Part shown: positions 35,366-44,593 of the stretch, in pieces
Layout of the letters: each line of letters starts with the position of its first letter
How positions within the stretch are numbered: position 1 is the first letter of the stretch
The notes under the pieces: generated by a model
Database searches by the model: none
The model's input: the letters and a program-made list of their open reading frames with translations, nothing else
Told to the model about the DNA's origin: nothing
Source of the DNA: Dyadobacter pollutisoli
GTDB taxonomy: Bacteria; Bacteroidota; Bacteroidia; Cytophagales; Spirosomataceae
Length of the DNA stretch: 64,000 bases
Assembly (NCBI RefSeq): GCF_026625565.1
Contig: NZ_CP112998.1
Coordinates: 5,854,001 to 5,918,000, forward strand
Direction: 5' to 3'
Made by a program: the position numbers and the translations under genes

Positions 35366-36400
35366 CTATCCCAAATAATAGGCTATTGATTTACGCATTT
35401 CAGAAGCAGAAACCACTATATCATACGCACATTGCCCCGCTCCTTTCAGCAATGAAAACCGCACTTCCTTTCCCTTATTTTTCTTGTCCTGGCGCGTCAA
35501 AGCGATGATTTGCTCTACGTCCTCAGGTTTTATGTTCACTTTGCCATAGGTGGCAAAAAGAAATTCTTCAATGTTTGTCAGCGTTTGCTGGTCGATCATC
35601 TTTCTCTCAAAAGACAAATAACTTTCCATGATCATCCCCACTGCAATGGCTTCTCCGTGGTACAACCGCTGATTTGCTGCCTTGTTCAAAAAGCAGGTTT
35701 CAACCGCATGTCCCAGTGTATGACCGAAATTGAGGATTTTTCTCAAACCTTTTTCCGTAGGATCCTGGTCCACCACCTCTTGTTTGATCTTCACCGAATG
35801 TGCAATCAGGTCTTGCCAGTTTTGTCTGTCAAAATCCTTTTGCCTGATCTCTTCCCACTTCGTCGCATCAGCTATCAGACAATGCTTGATAATTTCTGCG
35901 AAACCTGACCGAATTTCTCTTTCCGGTAATGTCTTCAAAAATACCGGGTCGATTAAGACGCTTTTCGGAATATTAAAAACACCAAGATGGTTTTTAAACC
36001 CCTGAAAGTCAATTCCTAATTTGCCTCCCACACTCGCATCAACCTGTGAAAGCAATGTCGTCGGCACTTGTATAAAATCTATTCCACGCTTGTAAACCGC
36101 CGCACAAAAACCGCCCATATCCCCAATCACTCCTCCACCAATATTAATAACCAACGCATGCCGGTCCAACTCCTCATTCGTCATCGCTTCCCAGATCTTC
36201 TCGCAAGTTGCTAGCGTCTTATGCGCCTCACCAGCCGGAACGGATACGATGCTATGTTTTGGTAAAAAAGCCTTCAAAATGGGATAACAGTGCCTTTTTG
36301 TATTATTATCCGCTATCACAATTACTTTTGAATACTGCGATGAACTTAAAAATGCCGCTAAGCTTTCGCCTACCGGTGCAATTACTACTGACTGATTCAT
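35366..36400 (-). CDS. aroB: 3-dehydroquinate synthase
   Basis: A 344-residue NAD- and metal-dependent cytoplasmic enzyme converting DAHP to 3-dehydroquinate, step two of the shikimate pathway. NIGGGVIGDMGGF binds NAD, and VPTTLLSQVDASVGGKLGIDF, FGHTLGHAVE and HGEAIAVGM supply active-site and metal ligands. Length and motifs fit the family. No other aro gene is adjacent. The 293-base gap upstream is shared with the divergent VOC gene. Confidence 0.95.
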   Translation of the reverse strand: MNQSVVIAPVGESLAAFLSSSQYSKVIVIADNNTKRHCYPILKAFLPKHSIVSVPAGEAHKTLATCEKIWEAMTNEELDRHALVINIGGGVIGDMGGFCAAVYKRGIDFIQVPTTLLSQVDASVGGKLGIDFQGFKNHLGVFNIPKSVLIDPVFLKTLPEREIRSGFAEIIKHCLIADATKWEEIRQKDFDRQNWQDLIAHSVKIKQEVVDQDPTEKGLRKILNFGHTLGHAVETCFLNKAANQRLYHGEAIAVGMIMESYLSFERKMIDQQTLTNIEEFLFATYGKVNIKPEDVEQIIALTRQDKKNKGKEVRFSLLKGAGQCAYDIVVSASEMRKSIAYYLG

Positions 36401-36561
36401 TCTTACTTTAATTGAGACAGGCTCATCACATGTACGATGAGAGCATCCAAATGGATGCGTTGAAATTCAGCTTTCTAAAATAAAATTCTGGAAATCTCAT
36501 TTAAAGATAGGAATTATTATGTTTATCAAATAATCAATTAGGTTTTGTATCCCAAGAAAAT

Positions 36562-36587
36562 TTTTCCACACTCCACAATTTTCCACA
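36562..36587. promoter_or_regulatory. Pair of DnaA-box-like sites in an AT-rich gap
   Basis: TTTTCCACA occurs at 36562-36570 and 36579-36587, with CTCCACAA between. Both fit the DnaA-box consensus TTWTNCACA. They lie in the 293-base divergent gap (36401-36693) between aroB and the VOC gene. That gap also holds two short hairpins near 36422-36458 on the aroB side. No dnaA or dnaN gene is near, so an origin is unlikely. Confidence 0.3.
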
Positions 36588-36693
36588 AACATGTCAACAG
36601 ATGTCTGGTTTGCTTTTTATTTCGTAAAATTGCCGACTATTTAAAAATCTGGTTTACAGATATCCATCCTTTATTTAATTATAATCTCGACGA

Positions 36694-37749
36694 ATGAGTG
36701 CTCCGCTGATTTCAGGAATTCAACAAGTAGGAATTGGTGTTCAAAATGTGCCCGACGCATGGAAATGGTACCGCCAGGTCCTGGGTTTCGACGTACCGGT
36801 ATTTGATGAAAAAGCCGAAGCCCCGCTGATGACGCCCTATACCGGCGGCAAAGTTCAACAAAGACATGCCGTTCTGGCGCTCAATATGGCCGGTGGCGGT
36901 GGACTGGAAATATGGTCATTTACAAGCCGTACCTCACAGCCCGCCAATTTCAAACCCGAACCAGGTGATCTTGGCATTAACGCGATCCGTTTTAAGGCGC
37001 CCGACGTCAGGAAGGCACACGACTGGATCAAAAGTAAATCCAAAGAAGCGGTTGGGCCTTTGGTAGCATTACCGGAAGGCGAAGGTTTTTGGGGAAATGA
37101 TCCTTATGGAAACACTTTTCAGATCACCAGCGACAATTCCTGGTTCCAGAAAACCGGCAGCGCTGTTGGTGGAGTAGCCGGAGTAATGGTAGGCGTTTCT
37201 GACATTGATAAATCTGTCGTTTTTTATAAAAATCTTTTGCAGCCGCTGGAAGTGGTTTATGATAAAACCGGCGTTTTTGAAGATCTGCCGGTATCGATTC
37301 CCGGCCAGCGTTTCAGAAGAATGCTATTGCGCAAAAGTTTCACGCCAGACGGTGCATTCAGCCGGTTGTTGGGTGACATTCAGATAGAGCTCATTCAGGC
37401 GCTGGACAGAACGCCTAAGAAGATATTCGAAAATCGCTTCTGGGGAGATTGCGGTTATATCCATTTGTGTTTCGACACACTGGATATGGTTACGTTGAAA
37501 ACCAAATTGCAGGCTCAGGGTTATCCATTCACCATTGACAGCGAAAGTTCATTTGGAATGGAGTCGGCTGCGGGACGATTTGCCTACCTGGAAGATCCCG
37601 ACGGCACATTAATAGAATTAGTAGAAACTCACAAACTGCCCATTTTGAAAAAAATCGGCTGGTTCCTCGATATTCAGAAAAGAAAGCACCAGAGACCATT
37701 GCCCAACTGGATGTTGAAATTGATGGGATTGAGCAGGGTTAAAGATTGA
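36694..37749 (+). CDS. Two-domain VOC family (glyoxalase/dioxygenase-like) protein
   Basis: A 351-residue cytoplasmic protein with two vicinal-oxygen-chelate modules (about 8-150 and 155-320). The start GIQQVGIGVQNVPDAWKWYRQVLGF is typical of VOC domains, and the second begins GVMVGVSDIDKSVVFYKNLL. The end of the second domain has EDPDGTLIELVE, the segment that supplies a metal-binding Glu. The family covers glyoxalase I, extradiol dioxygenases and epimerases, so the reaction cannot be chosen. The last 30 residues are basic. No pathway partner is adjacent. Confidence 0.8.
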   Translation: MSAPLISGIQQVGIGVQNVPDAWKWYRQVLGFDVPVFDEKAEAPLMTPYTGGKVQQRHAVLALNMAGGGGLEIWSFTSRTSQPANFKPEPGDLGINAIRFKAPDVRKAHDWIKSKSKEAVGPLVALPEGEGFWGNDPYGNTFQITSDNSWFQKTGSAVGGVAGVMVGVSDIDKSVVFYKNLLQPLEVVYDKTGVFEDLPVSIPGQRFRRMLLRKSFTPDGAFSRLLGDIQIELIQALDRTPKKIFENRFWGDCGYIHLCFDTLDMVTLKTKLQAQGYPFTIDSESSFGMESAAGRFAYLEDPDGTLIELVETHKLPILKKIGWFLDIQKRKHQRPLPNWMLKLMGLSRVKD

Positions 37750-37769
37750 GAATTACTATGATTAATTAA

Positions 37770-37816
37770 ATTAACCATGTAAATTCACCAGTCAATGTTG
37801 AATTTACATGGTTAAT
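37770..37816. repeat. 17-bp-arm palindrome covering the start of the DUF4143 ATPase gene
   Basis: Perfect arms ATTAACCATGTAAATTC (37770-37786) and GAATTTACATGGTTAAT (37800-37816), 13-base loop. The right arm runs into the ATG at 37815. It could end VOC transcription, be an operator, or fold in the mRNA and hide the start codon. Confidence 0.75.
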
Positions 37817-38996
37817 GATATCAAGAGTTCTTGAAAACCGAATTTTACGCTCGCTCCGCTTTTTCCCTGCGGTTGGAATTTTAGGTCCAAGACAGGTTGG
37901 GAAAACTACTTTGGCACAAAAGTTAATGTCGGAGCTAAACAAGCCTTCAATCTATTTCGATTTGGAGCTGGCTGAAGATTTTCAAACAATATCTCAAAAT
38001 ACCTCCTGGGTGATCGAGAATAATGTTGATAAAACCATTGTGATTGATGAGGTTCAACGCCTGCTTCCTCTTTTCCCCCAACTTCGCGCTTTAATAGACC
38101 GAAAAAGAGAAGCTGCAAGATTTATTCTACTAGGATCAGCTTCTCCCGACTTTCTGCAAAAGAGTTCTGAATCTCTTGCAGGTAGAATTGCCTACCACGA
38201 GTTGTCTCCGATTTTGGCAAGTGAGGCCGATTCCATTGAAATTCCTATGCGGACACATTGGCACAGAGGCGGTTTCCCAGACGCTTTGCTTGCACCAGAC
38301 GATGGTTTTTGGCTGCAATGGCAACAAAATTTTATCAAGACCTACGTTGAGCAGGACTTATCGAAACTCGGGATATCTATTTCAATTCCACTACTGAATA
38401 ATTTCCTCCGAATGATTTCGCACGTCCATGGATCATTGCTTAACTATCTGACAATTAGCAATTCCATAGGAATTTCCGCAACATCAGTTAAAAGATATAT
38501 CGAAATTCTGGAACAGGCATATCTGGTAAGAAGACTCGAGCCGTGGTTTGTCAATGTGAGCAAGAGAATTGTGAAAAGCCCCAAAATCTACATTCGAGAT
38601 ACGGGTAACTTACATTTTCTTCATAACATCAAACAACCGGATGACCTTACTGCCCACCCGATAGCTGGTGCTTCGTGGGAAGGTTACGTAATAGAACAAG
38701 TGATCAATGTGCTTGATCCGGCTATTCAACCTTTCTTTTACCGTACATCAAATGGTGCTGAAATGGATCTTGTTCTGGTTGATGGACTTACACCGGTAGT
38801 TTCGATAGAAATAAAGATATCATTAGCTCCCGCTCTAAAAAGAGGATCGTCGGAATCCGTAAACGATCTGAAGACTGTAAATAATTTTCTAGTTACCCCA
38901 AAAGGAGGAAATGTAGCCGTCAAACCCGGTTGGCTCCATTGTAATTTGAATGAGCTGCTCCAAAACCTCAGAACTCTTAAAATTATCAACATTTAA
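37815..38996 (+). CDS. AAA ATPase with DUF4143 domain
   Basis: A 393-residue ATPase of the AAA_14/DUF4143 type. Walker A is GPRQVGKTT (residues 24-32), Walker B is TIVIDEVQRL near residue 80, and GSASP with an R-rich stretch follows. The C-terminal DUF4143 region (about 190-390) contains the PD-(D/E)xK-like end NGAEMDLVLVDG...SIEIK, suggesting a nuclease fold. These genes are widespread, patchily distributed and of unknown role. The start overlaps a strong palindrome by 2 bases. It converges on the acyltransferase gene with 3 bases between stops. Confidence 0.85.
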   Translation: MISRVLENRILRSLRFFPAVGILGPRQVGKTTLAQKLMSELNKPSIYFDLELAEDFQTISQNTSWVIENNVDKTIVIDEVQRLLPLFPQLRALIDRKREAARFILLGSASPDFLQKSSESLAGRIAYHELSPILASEADSIEIPMRTHWHRGGFPDALLAPDDGFWLQWQQNFIKTYVEQDLSKLGISISIPLLNNFLRMISHVHGSLLNYLTISNSIGISATSVKRYIEILEQAYLVRRLEPWFVNVSKRIVKSPKIYIRDTGNLHFLHNIKQPDDLTAHPIAGASWEGYVIEQVINVLDPAIQPFFYRTSNGAEMDLVLVDGLTPVVSIEIKISLAPALKRGSSESVNDLKTVNNFLVTPKGGNVAVKPGWLHCNLNELLQNLRTLKIINI

Positions 38997-38999
38997 GAT

Positions 39000-39980
39000 T
39001 TACCGATACCTGGCCCCAATCCAAGCTAGCAAAGGCAATGCAAGGAATAGTCCCAGTCCCACAGGCCAGCCCGCGATGATACCTACGACGATCGCGAGTA
39101 GCGCAACAATGGTCGGGTACAAGTACATGAGCATTCCAAATAGTACCGAATCATAAAAGACCGATCTAGCCGTCAGTTTGGCTGTTTTCTTGACAAAAAA
39201 TGAATACAACGGCTTGTGAATCAAGCGTCCGATAGAACCGATCGCTTTAAGCAACGGATTACTCCGCTCAGCGACAGTACAATTTCCGAAGAAAGCATTC
39301 AGTCTGTCTTTTTTCGCCGTTTGAGACAAATCGTCTGGTATCGTCAGAATTTCATTATTCATTTTCCGGTCGAGGATGTCATTGAATTCCCGGAGCCATT
39401 TCTCGTAATCCTGCGGGCTGGTTTGGATATCCTCGTGACCGATTTCTTCTCCAAAACGCAATGAAACACGTTTCCCGGGACCGCGGAAATGCTCATAATT
39501 GAGGCCGGTGGGAATCACTTTCATACTTTTCAATGGATCATCGCCATACCAGATTTTGTAGGCCATGCGGGCGGTACCTTTCCCCAATGGCCGTAATCGC
39601 CATTCATTCACACATATTCCCTCTGAGAATACAACTACCGCGTCACCTTTTTTCAGCGCATCATGGCTTTCCTGAGCGGTAACATCGTGATTTTTAACAT
39701 ACTGCCGCCCTTCCGACCCTCTGAACACCGGAATGAGGTTAATCTGCCTGAGCCAGAAAGCCGCCGCAGGTTTTTTGAAAACATCACCACGGGTCAATGT
39801 ATGAATAGGCTGCTCCAATACAGAGCCTATTACAACAGCATCAAAAAATGAATCCGGATGATTGGAGGCCAGCATGAGTGGCGCACCTTTGGGAAGTTTA
39901 TCAAAATTGGCAACACAAAGCTTTTTTAAGTAAATAGGTAGTGCCAGACGAACCAGGAAACGCGAGAAATAGTAAAACAA
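39000..39980 (-). CDS. PlsC-like glycerolipid acyltransferase
   Basis: A 326-residue membrane-associated acyltransferase. The catalytic block is SNHPDSFFD (His41, Asp47), an HX5D spacing instead of the classical HX4D of PlsC. VVFSEGICVNEWRLRPLGKGTAR matches the block that binds the acyl acceptor phosphate (FSEG in place of FPEG). Two or three hydrophobic segments near the C-terminus (about 265-320) anchor it. It probably acylates glycerol-3-phosphate, lyso-phosphatidate or a related lipid. No lipid synthesis gene is adjacent. Confidence 0.83.
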   Translation of the reverse strand: MFYYFSRFLVRLALPIYLKKLCVANFDKLPKGAPLMLASNHPDSFFDAVVIGSVLEQPIHTLTRGDVFKKPAAAFWLRQINLIPVFRGSEGRQYVKNHDVTAQESHDALKKGDAVVVFSEGICVNEWRLRPLGKGTARMAYKIWYGDDPLKSMKVIPTGLNYEHFRGPGKRVSLRFGEEIGHEDIQTSPQDYEKWLREFNDILDRKMNNEILTIPDDLSQTAKKDRLNAFFGNCTVAERSNPLLKAIGSIGRLIHKPLYSFFVKKTAKLTARSVFYDSVLFGMLMYLYPTIVALLAIVVGIIAGWPVGLGLFLALPLLAWIGARYR

Positions 39981-40142
39981 AATCTGAAAGGTAAGTTTTT
40001 ACAAAATTATGGGATTATTTTTTTATTCTGACAGTCCAGGTACCGTATTCCGCTCCCGCGAAGTTGCTACCTTTGACTTTCTGTATAATTTCCCTCAGTA
40101 GCTTAACATCAACATGCTGCAAGGCCTAATGCAAAATCAGTA

Positions 40143-41183
40143 ATGCGCTTAAAAGATTATCCCGAAATTATCCGCCAAGCCTGGGCAGGTTTTGATAATT
40201 CCATCGGAGTGAAATTTGTGGAGGATATCAGTGCCAAAGTATCAACCAATCACGTATTCAGGGTAACGCTGGACAATGATGATAAGGTCGTGGCCAAGCT
40301 TTCCTATTTCGGGAAATATGAACATTTCAAAGAAGACCACCGGATCATTCAAACCCTTTCCAACAACCTGTTGTACCCCTTTGAAAATGTGCTCGCCAAG
40401 TCTCTTGTAAAAAATAACCAGGTCTATACCTATCGCTACCAGGAAGATTTTGTGGACACCTGGGTGGTGTTTTATAATCCGATCAGGGCTATGAACCGGC
40501 TTCCTAAGCGGCTCAATGAGGATCAGATCCGGAAACTGGGTACCGAAGCAGCTAAGTTTCACCTGGCTTGTTTCAGGGCGGGGAAATCAATTCCGAAATC
40601 GTCCAAGAACCTGCGCACAGATATTCAGCATTTGCTTGACATTCTCGAAACGGACACCGGCCAATACGAGCATCGCGGTTTTATCCATATTTTGAAAAAG
40701 CAATGCGATATTTTCATGAAGAATATCCAGCGGCTTAATGTGAGTTCTTTTGATCTTATGCCTGTTTTTGTGGACTGGAATATTGGCAACTTTTCGGTGA
40801 CCGACGACATGAAATTGTTTTCACGCTGGGATTACGATTGGTTCAGGGTTTCTTCGCGGGTTATGGATTTCTACTTTTTTAGTCGTGTTTGTTCCAATGT
40901 CGGGGACCGCACGGTGTTCAGCTATCTCATGGGCCCATTGATGGAAGATCGCTTTATGATTTTTCTTCAGGAGTACCACAAAGTTTATCCATTGACGGAA
41001 AGAGAGGTCCGGTTTATGAAAGAGGCTTACCGCTTCTTTATTTTGAATTATGTGATCAAATACGGTAAATATTTCTTCCACAGGTCATACTGTACCAAGC
41101 TGCAAAAAGAAGCATATGAGCTCTATTTTCCTTCGATAGATGGTTTTGACGAAGAGAAAATCCTGAGAGTACTGAACTTATAG
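40143..41183 (+). CDS. APH-like (choline/aminoglycoside) kinase-fold protein
   Basis: A 346-residue protein of the protein-kinase-like APH superfamily. A beta-rich N-lobe with VVAKL (the ATP-binding Lys) leads to the catalytic loop FVDWNIGNF near residue 222, which matches the HGDLHxGN loop with Asp and Asn kept, and then WDYDWFR, the metal-binding DFD/DWE equivalent. The His of the loop is replaced, so activity needs proof. It is 45 bases upstream of a HAD phosphatase gene in the same direction. The substrate is unknown. TACCTTTG at 40068-40075 is a possible -7 box. Confidence 0.75.
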   Translation: MRLKDYPEIIRQAWAGFDNSIGVKFVEDISAKVSTNHVFRVTLDNDDKVVAKLSYFGKYEHFKEDHRIIQTLSNNLLYPFENVLAKSLVKNNQVYTYRYQEDFVDTWVVFYNPIRAMNRLPKRLNEDQIRKLGTEAAKFHLACFRAGKSIPKSSKNLRTDIQHLLDILETDTGQYEHRGFIHILKKQCDIFMKNIQRLNVSSFDLMPVFVDWNIGNFSVTDDMKLFSRWDYDWFRVSSRVMDFYFFSRVCSNVGDRTVFSYLMGPLMEDRFMIFLQEYHKVYPLTEREVRFMKEAYRFFILNYVIKYGKYFFHRSYCTKLQKEAYELYFPSIDGFDEEKILRVLNL

Positions 41184-41228
41184 CGAGTTGGCCCTCCATT
41201 TCTTTTACACTCCAAGACACCAATTACT

Positions 41229-42077
41229 ATGATCCTCGACAATTTTAAATCAGTAATATCCAAGTACGATGTTATTTTCTTCGACGCTTTCGGTGTTCTG
41301 AAAACCTATAATGGCCTCATACCGGGAATAGAGAACACTTTTGCGTATCTGAGAGAGACCCAAAAGGATTTCTATGTCGTGACCAATGACGCTTCCAGGA
41401 GCCCGGAGCAACTGGCCGAAAGCTACGTAAAACTGGGTATTAATGATGTAACGCCCGACCGCATTATTTCTTCCGGTATGCTTGCCAGGGAGTACCTGGA
41501 CCTCAAAGTGAGGAAAGGGATCGTGGCATATCTTGGAACAGATAATTCGGCACATTACATTGAAACATCAGATATAAAAACACTGTCAATCAGAGAGTTG
41601 GATCTTAATGCCGTAAGCGACGTGAATGCCCTAGTATTTCTCGACGACGAAGGTTTTGACTGGAATACGGATTTGACAAAAACGCTTAACCTGCTTCGTA
41701 AACGTAATATTCCGGTGATTGTCGCCAATACCGATAAAACCTACCCTGCTTCCAAGAGCCGTTTATCGATCGCCGTTGGTGCATTGGCCAAAATGATCGA
41801 AGATACGATCGGCCGACAGTTTATCCGCTTCGGAAAGCCTGATCCTCAGATGTTTATATTTGCTTACCAGCACATTAAAAATTATCCCAATGTCGATAAA
41901 AGGGACATTCTGATGGTGGGCGACACACTGCATACCGACATTTTAGGCGGGAATAAATTCGGGCTGGATACTGCCCTGGTTTTGACTGGGAATACACAGG
42001 CGGAAGACGCGGAAGTGCGGATCAGGGCTACCGGGATCATTCCTACTTACATTTGCGTGTCGGCGGTGGTGGAGTAG
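41229..42077 (+). CDS. HAD-IIA family hydrolase (NagD-like)
   Basis: A 282-residue cytoplasmic phosphatase-fold protein. Motif I is FFDAFGVL: the nucleophile Asp19 is present, but the usual second Asp (+2, general acid/base) is Phe21, as in a subgroup of class IIA members with a DxWGV or DxFGV motif. Motif II is VTNDAS, the Lys is in FGKPDPQMF, and motif III is MVGDTLHTDILGGNKFG. Class IIA members act on sugar phosphates, pyridoxal phosphate or nucleotides. Pairing with the upstream kinase-fold gene suggests a phosphorylation/dephosphorylation couple; this is inference. Confidence 0.85.
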   Translation: MILDNFKSVISKYDVIFFDAFGVLKTYNGLIPGIENTFAYLRETQKDFYVVTNDASRSPEQLAESYVKLGINDVTPDRIISSGMLAREYLDLKVRKGIVAYLGTDNSAHYIETSDIKTLSIRELDLNAVSDVNALVFLDDEGFDWNTDLTKTLNLLRKRNIPVIVANTDKTYPASKSRLSIAVGALAKMIEDTIGRQFIRFGKPDPQMFIFAYQHIKNYPNVDKRDILMVGDTLHTDILGGNKFGLDTALVLTGNTQAEDAEVRIRATGIIPTYICVSAVVE

Positions 42078-42087
42078 ACTTTTAGAG

Positions 42088-42120
42088 AGACTTGGCAAGT
42101 CTGGGAGACTTACCAAGTCT
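42088..42120. terminator. Palindromic terminator between HAD and ABC permease genes
   Basis: Arms GACTTGGCAAGTCT (42089-42102) and AGACTTACCAAGTC (42106-42119), one mismatch, 3-base loop, plus an outer A-T pair. It abuts the permease stop and shares its core with the palindromes at 4011 and 8643. Confidence 0.7.
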
Positions 42121-44516
42121 TACTCCGTCCGCAAACTTTTCACAGGATTCATACGGGCAGCTCTTACCGATTGAAATGCAATGGTCAATAACGTGATCAA
42201 TGCTACCAGTCCGGCTGTTAATGCAAAAACCCACCAGCCCAGATTGATTTTATAAGCGTATCCCCGCAGCCAGTTTTGCATCACAAACCAGCCCAATGGA
42301 GCGGCCACTACAAATCCTATCAGCATTAACCTTGTAAATTCCTTTCCAAAAATCCATAGTAACTGATTTTTCGTCGCCCCTAGCACTTTCCTGACCCCTA
42401 TTTCCTTTGATCTCGACTCGGCCATGAAGGTGACCAACCCGTACAATCCAAGGCAGCCAATGAGAATAGCAATGACAGAAAATACCTGGATTAGGCCCAG
42501 CAGAATGTTTTCAGTCGCATAAAACGACTCCATCTGATCGTCCAAAAAACCGGCGTTGTAGACACTTTCCGGAAAAAGCTTGTTCCATGTATTTTCAATG
42601 TCCCTAAGAGTTTGAGGCACGCCAGCAGGACTGATTTTAATGGCGGCCATTGTATTTGCCCTGCTTTCATTAACGATCGCGGCGGGCGGAATACCTTCAC
42701 TCAGCGCATCTACATTGAAATCCTTGACGACACCTACAATAATTTTCTCCTGCCCCAAAACCTTCATACTCCTCCCAAGAATTGCCTCGTGACTGGCTAT
42801 GCCCAATTGCTTAAGCATTGTCTCGTTCACAAGCACCTCATTCCGCGTTGAATCATTGGAAATGAAATTACGACCGGCCATTATTGTCAATCCAAAAACC
42901 GGCACGAAACTCATGTCGCCTACTCTTACGCGCACCGGAAACTTCTCTCTTTCGGAGCGATGATCAAACACAAACGGTTCATTATTCTGCATCTGCGACA
43001 TTGGTGGCTCTGCACCTAATGTGAGCTTTTCAACACCTTTTATTGCCGCCAGCTGGTCGCGTAAAGTTTGCTGTTTATTAACTCCGGCAGGAGGAATGCG
43101 AACGGTTAGTATGGCATCTTTTTTAAAGCCTGGATCAGCCGTTTTCAAGTATTTCACCTGGGCGGACATGACAATAACCCCAATGATAAAAAGCTGGTTG
43201 ACAAAGAATTGAACCACTACCAGACTTTTGCGGACCGATACTTTGCCAGCCTTTTGCGTAGTCAGCTTCCCTTTCAATGCAGCTATCGGATTGAAACGTG
43301 CAATCACGGCTGCCGGGTATAATCCTGCCAATACAATCACTCCCACTATCAGCCCTCCAAACCAGAACAATGCATTGGGATGAAAAAGATTAATAACGGA
43401 AATATTGGCATGAAGCATCGACAATGCATTGTTCAGCATCGGTAAATTGAGCTGTGTAATGATCAAAGCCAATGCGAACGCGGCTAAACAAAGCAAAGCC
43501 GTTTCGGTCATAAACTGGCCGATCAGCTGGCGTCGCGTACTGCCCATTGTCTTGCGAACACCCACTTCTTTCGATCGTTTGATCGCCTGTGCTGTGGAGA
43601 GGTTGATAAAATTCACACAAGCAGCCAGAACCAAAAATAAGCCAACCGCGATCAGCGCATACAGGATTGGGCGGGGGGCGGGTCCGTAGCCGGGTGTATG
43701 GAACATTTCGCTTAACGGAATCGTATGGAAACCATACATTTTTGCCTCTTCCTGTGCGTAATATTTCTTCCCCGTTTGAGCCAATGCATTGATCAATTTG
43801 GGCAAATCATTGCCTTTTTTCAAAGCTACCCAGCACATCGTAGATGGCTCTGCCCACACATTCAGCATGCCAGGATCTTTGTTTAGTGCAGGCAATGTGC
43901 TGTAAGACACCAGAACATCGTAGCGAAGCTGGGTATTGGCAGGAGGGTTTTCAATGATACCCGTCACGGTAACGTCCGTTTTATTGTCAAAACGAAGGAT
44001 CTTGCCCACTACGTTTTCCTGTCCGAAATACTTCACCGCATAGTCGCGGGAGAGCACGACTGAATTGGGGCTTTTCAATGCATCAGTGGCTTTTCCTTCC
44101 ACCCATTGTGTGTCAAAAACCTCGAAAAATTGAGGCTCCGTAAAGCAAATGTTTCGTGATTCCTCGAATTTTTTAGCAAAGCCCCCTATACCGTCCGGAA
44201 TGCTGATGACCATTCCGAAAAGATTGTTAAGCCTCACCGCACTTTCGACAAACGGATATTCATTCCTAAGTACTTCACCAAGCGGACGCGGCGTCACATC
44301 GGTATGCTGGGTTTGGTCGCCGATAATGTCGGTCACTATCCAATGAATACGGTCTGCTTTGGAATGATAACGGTTAAAGCTGAACAGGTAACCTACCAAC
44401 AGAAAAATCACAATTCCGCTCGCAAGACCCACAGATAACCCCGCAATACTGACCAAACTCGTAGTCCGGTTTCGCCAGAGATTGCGAAGAGCAACTTTGA
44501 AGTAGTTTTTGAACAT
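42120..44516 (-). CDS. MacB-like ABC transporter permease (two FtsX domains)
   Basis: A 798-residue inner membrane protein. It begins MFKNYFKVALRNLWRNR, the usual start of Cytophagales MacB-type permeases, with a helix at about 20-45, a MacB_PCD periplasmic domain (about 60-240), an FtsX domain with three helices (about 285-400), a second periplasmic domain and a final FtsX domain (about 680-790). SKEIGVRKVLGA and SKEVGVRKTMGS are the two coupling loops. No ATPase gene is adjacent, as is common for these large paralogous permeases. Cargo is unknown: macrolides, peptides or lipoprotein-linked efflux are possible. Confidence 0.88.
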   Translation of the reverse strand: MFKNYFKVALRNLWRNRTTSLVSIAGLSVGLASGIVIFLLVGYLFSFNRYHSKADRIHWIVTDIIGDQTQHTDVTPRPLGEVLRNEYPFVESAVRLNNLFGMVISIPDGIGGFAKKFEESRNICFTEPQFFEVFDTQWVEGKATDALKSPNSVVLSRDYAVKYFGQENVVGKILRFDNKTDVTVTGIIENPPANTQLRYDVLVSYSTLPALNKDPGMLNVWAEPSTMCWVALKKGNDLPKLINALAQTGKKYYAQEEAKMYGFHTIPLSEMFHTPGYGPAPRPILYALIAVGLFLVLAACVNFINLSTAQAIKRSKEVGVRKTMGSTRRQLIGQFMTETALLCLAAFALALIITQLNLPMLNNALSMLHANISVINLFHPNALFWFGGLIVGVIVLAGLYPAAVIARFNPIAALKGKLTTQKAGKVSVRKSLVVVQFFVNQLFIIGVIVMSAQVKYLKTADPGFKKDAILTVRIPPAGVNKQQTLRDQLAAIKGVEKLTLGAEPPMSQMQNNEPFVFDHRSEREKFPVRVRVGDMSFVPVFGLTIMAGRNFISNDSTRNEVLVNETMLKQLGIASHEAILGRSMKVLGQEKIIVGVVKDFNVDALSEGIPPAAIVNESRANTMAAIKISPAGVPQTLRDIENTWNKLFPESVYNAGFLDDQMESFYATENILLGLIQVFSVIAILIGCLGLYGLVTFMAESRSKEIGVRKVLGATKNQLLWIFGKEFTRLMLIGFVVAAPLGWFVMQNWLRGYAYKINLGWWVFALTAGLVALITLLTIAFQSVRAARMNPVKSLRTE

Positions 44517-44561
44517 ATCCGATCGTGTTGTTTACCGTTGAACAGCAAAAATTATTATGCC

Positions 44562-44593
44562 AAATAATTGATACCTCTATATATCAATTATTT
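44562..44593. promoter_or_regulatory. Perfect AT-rich palindrome upstream of the ABC permease
   Basis: Arms AAATAATTGATA (44562-44573) and TATCAATTATTT (44582-44593), 8-base spacer, 46 bases before the permease ATG and after the amidase stop region. No U-run follows, so an operator is more likely than a terminator. Confidence 0.5.

Noticed and set aside
36401..36693. Chromosome origin (oriC)
   Set aside because: Only two DnaA-like boxes, no dnaA, dnaN or rpmH nearby and no clear unwinding element.
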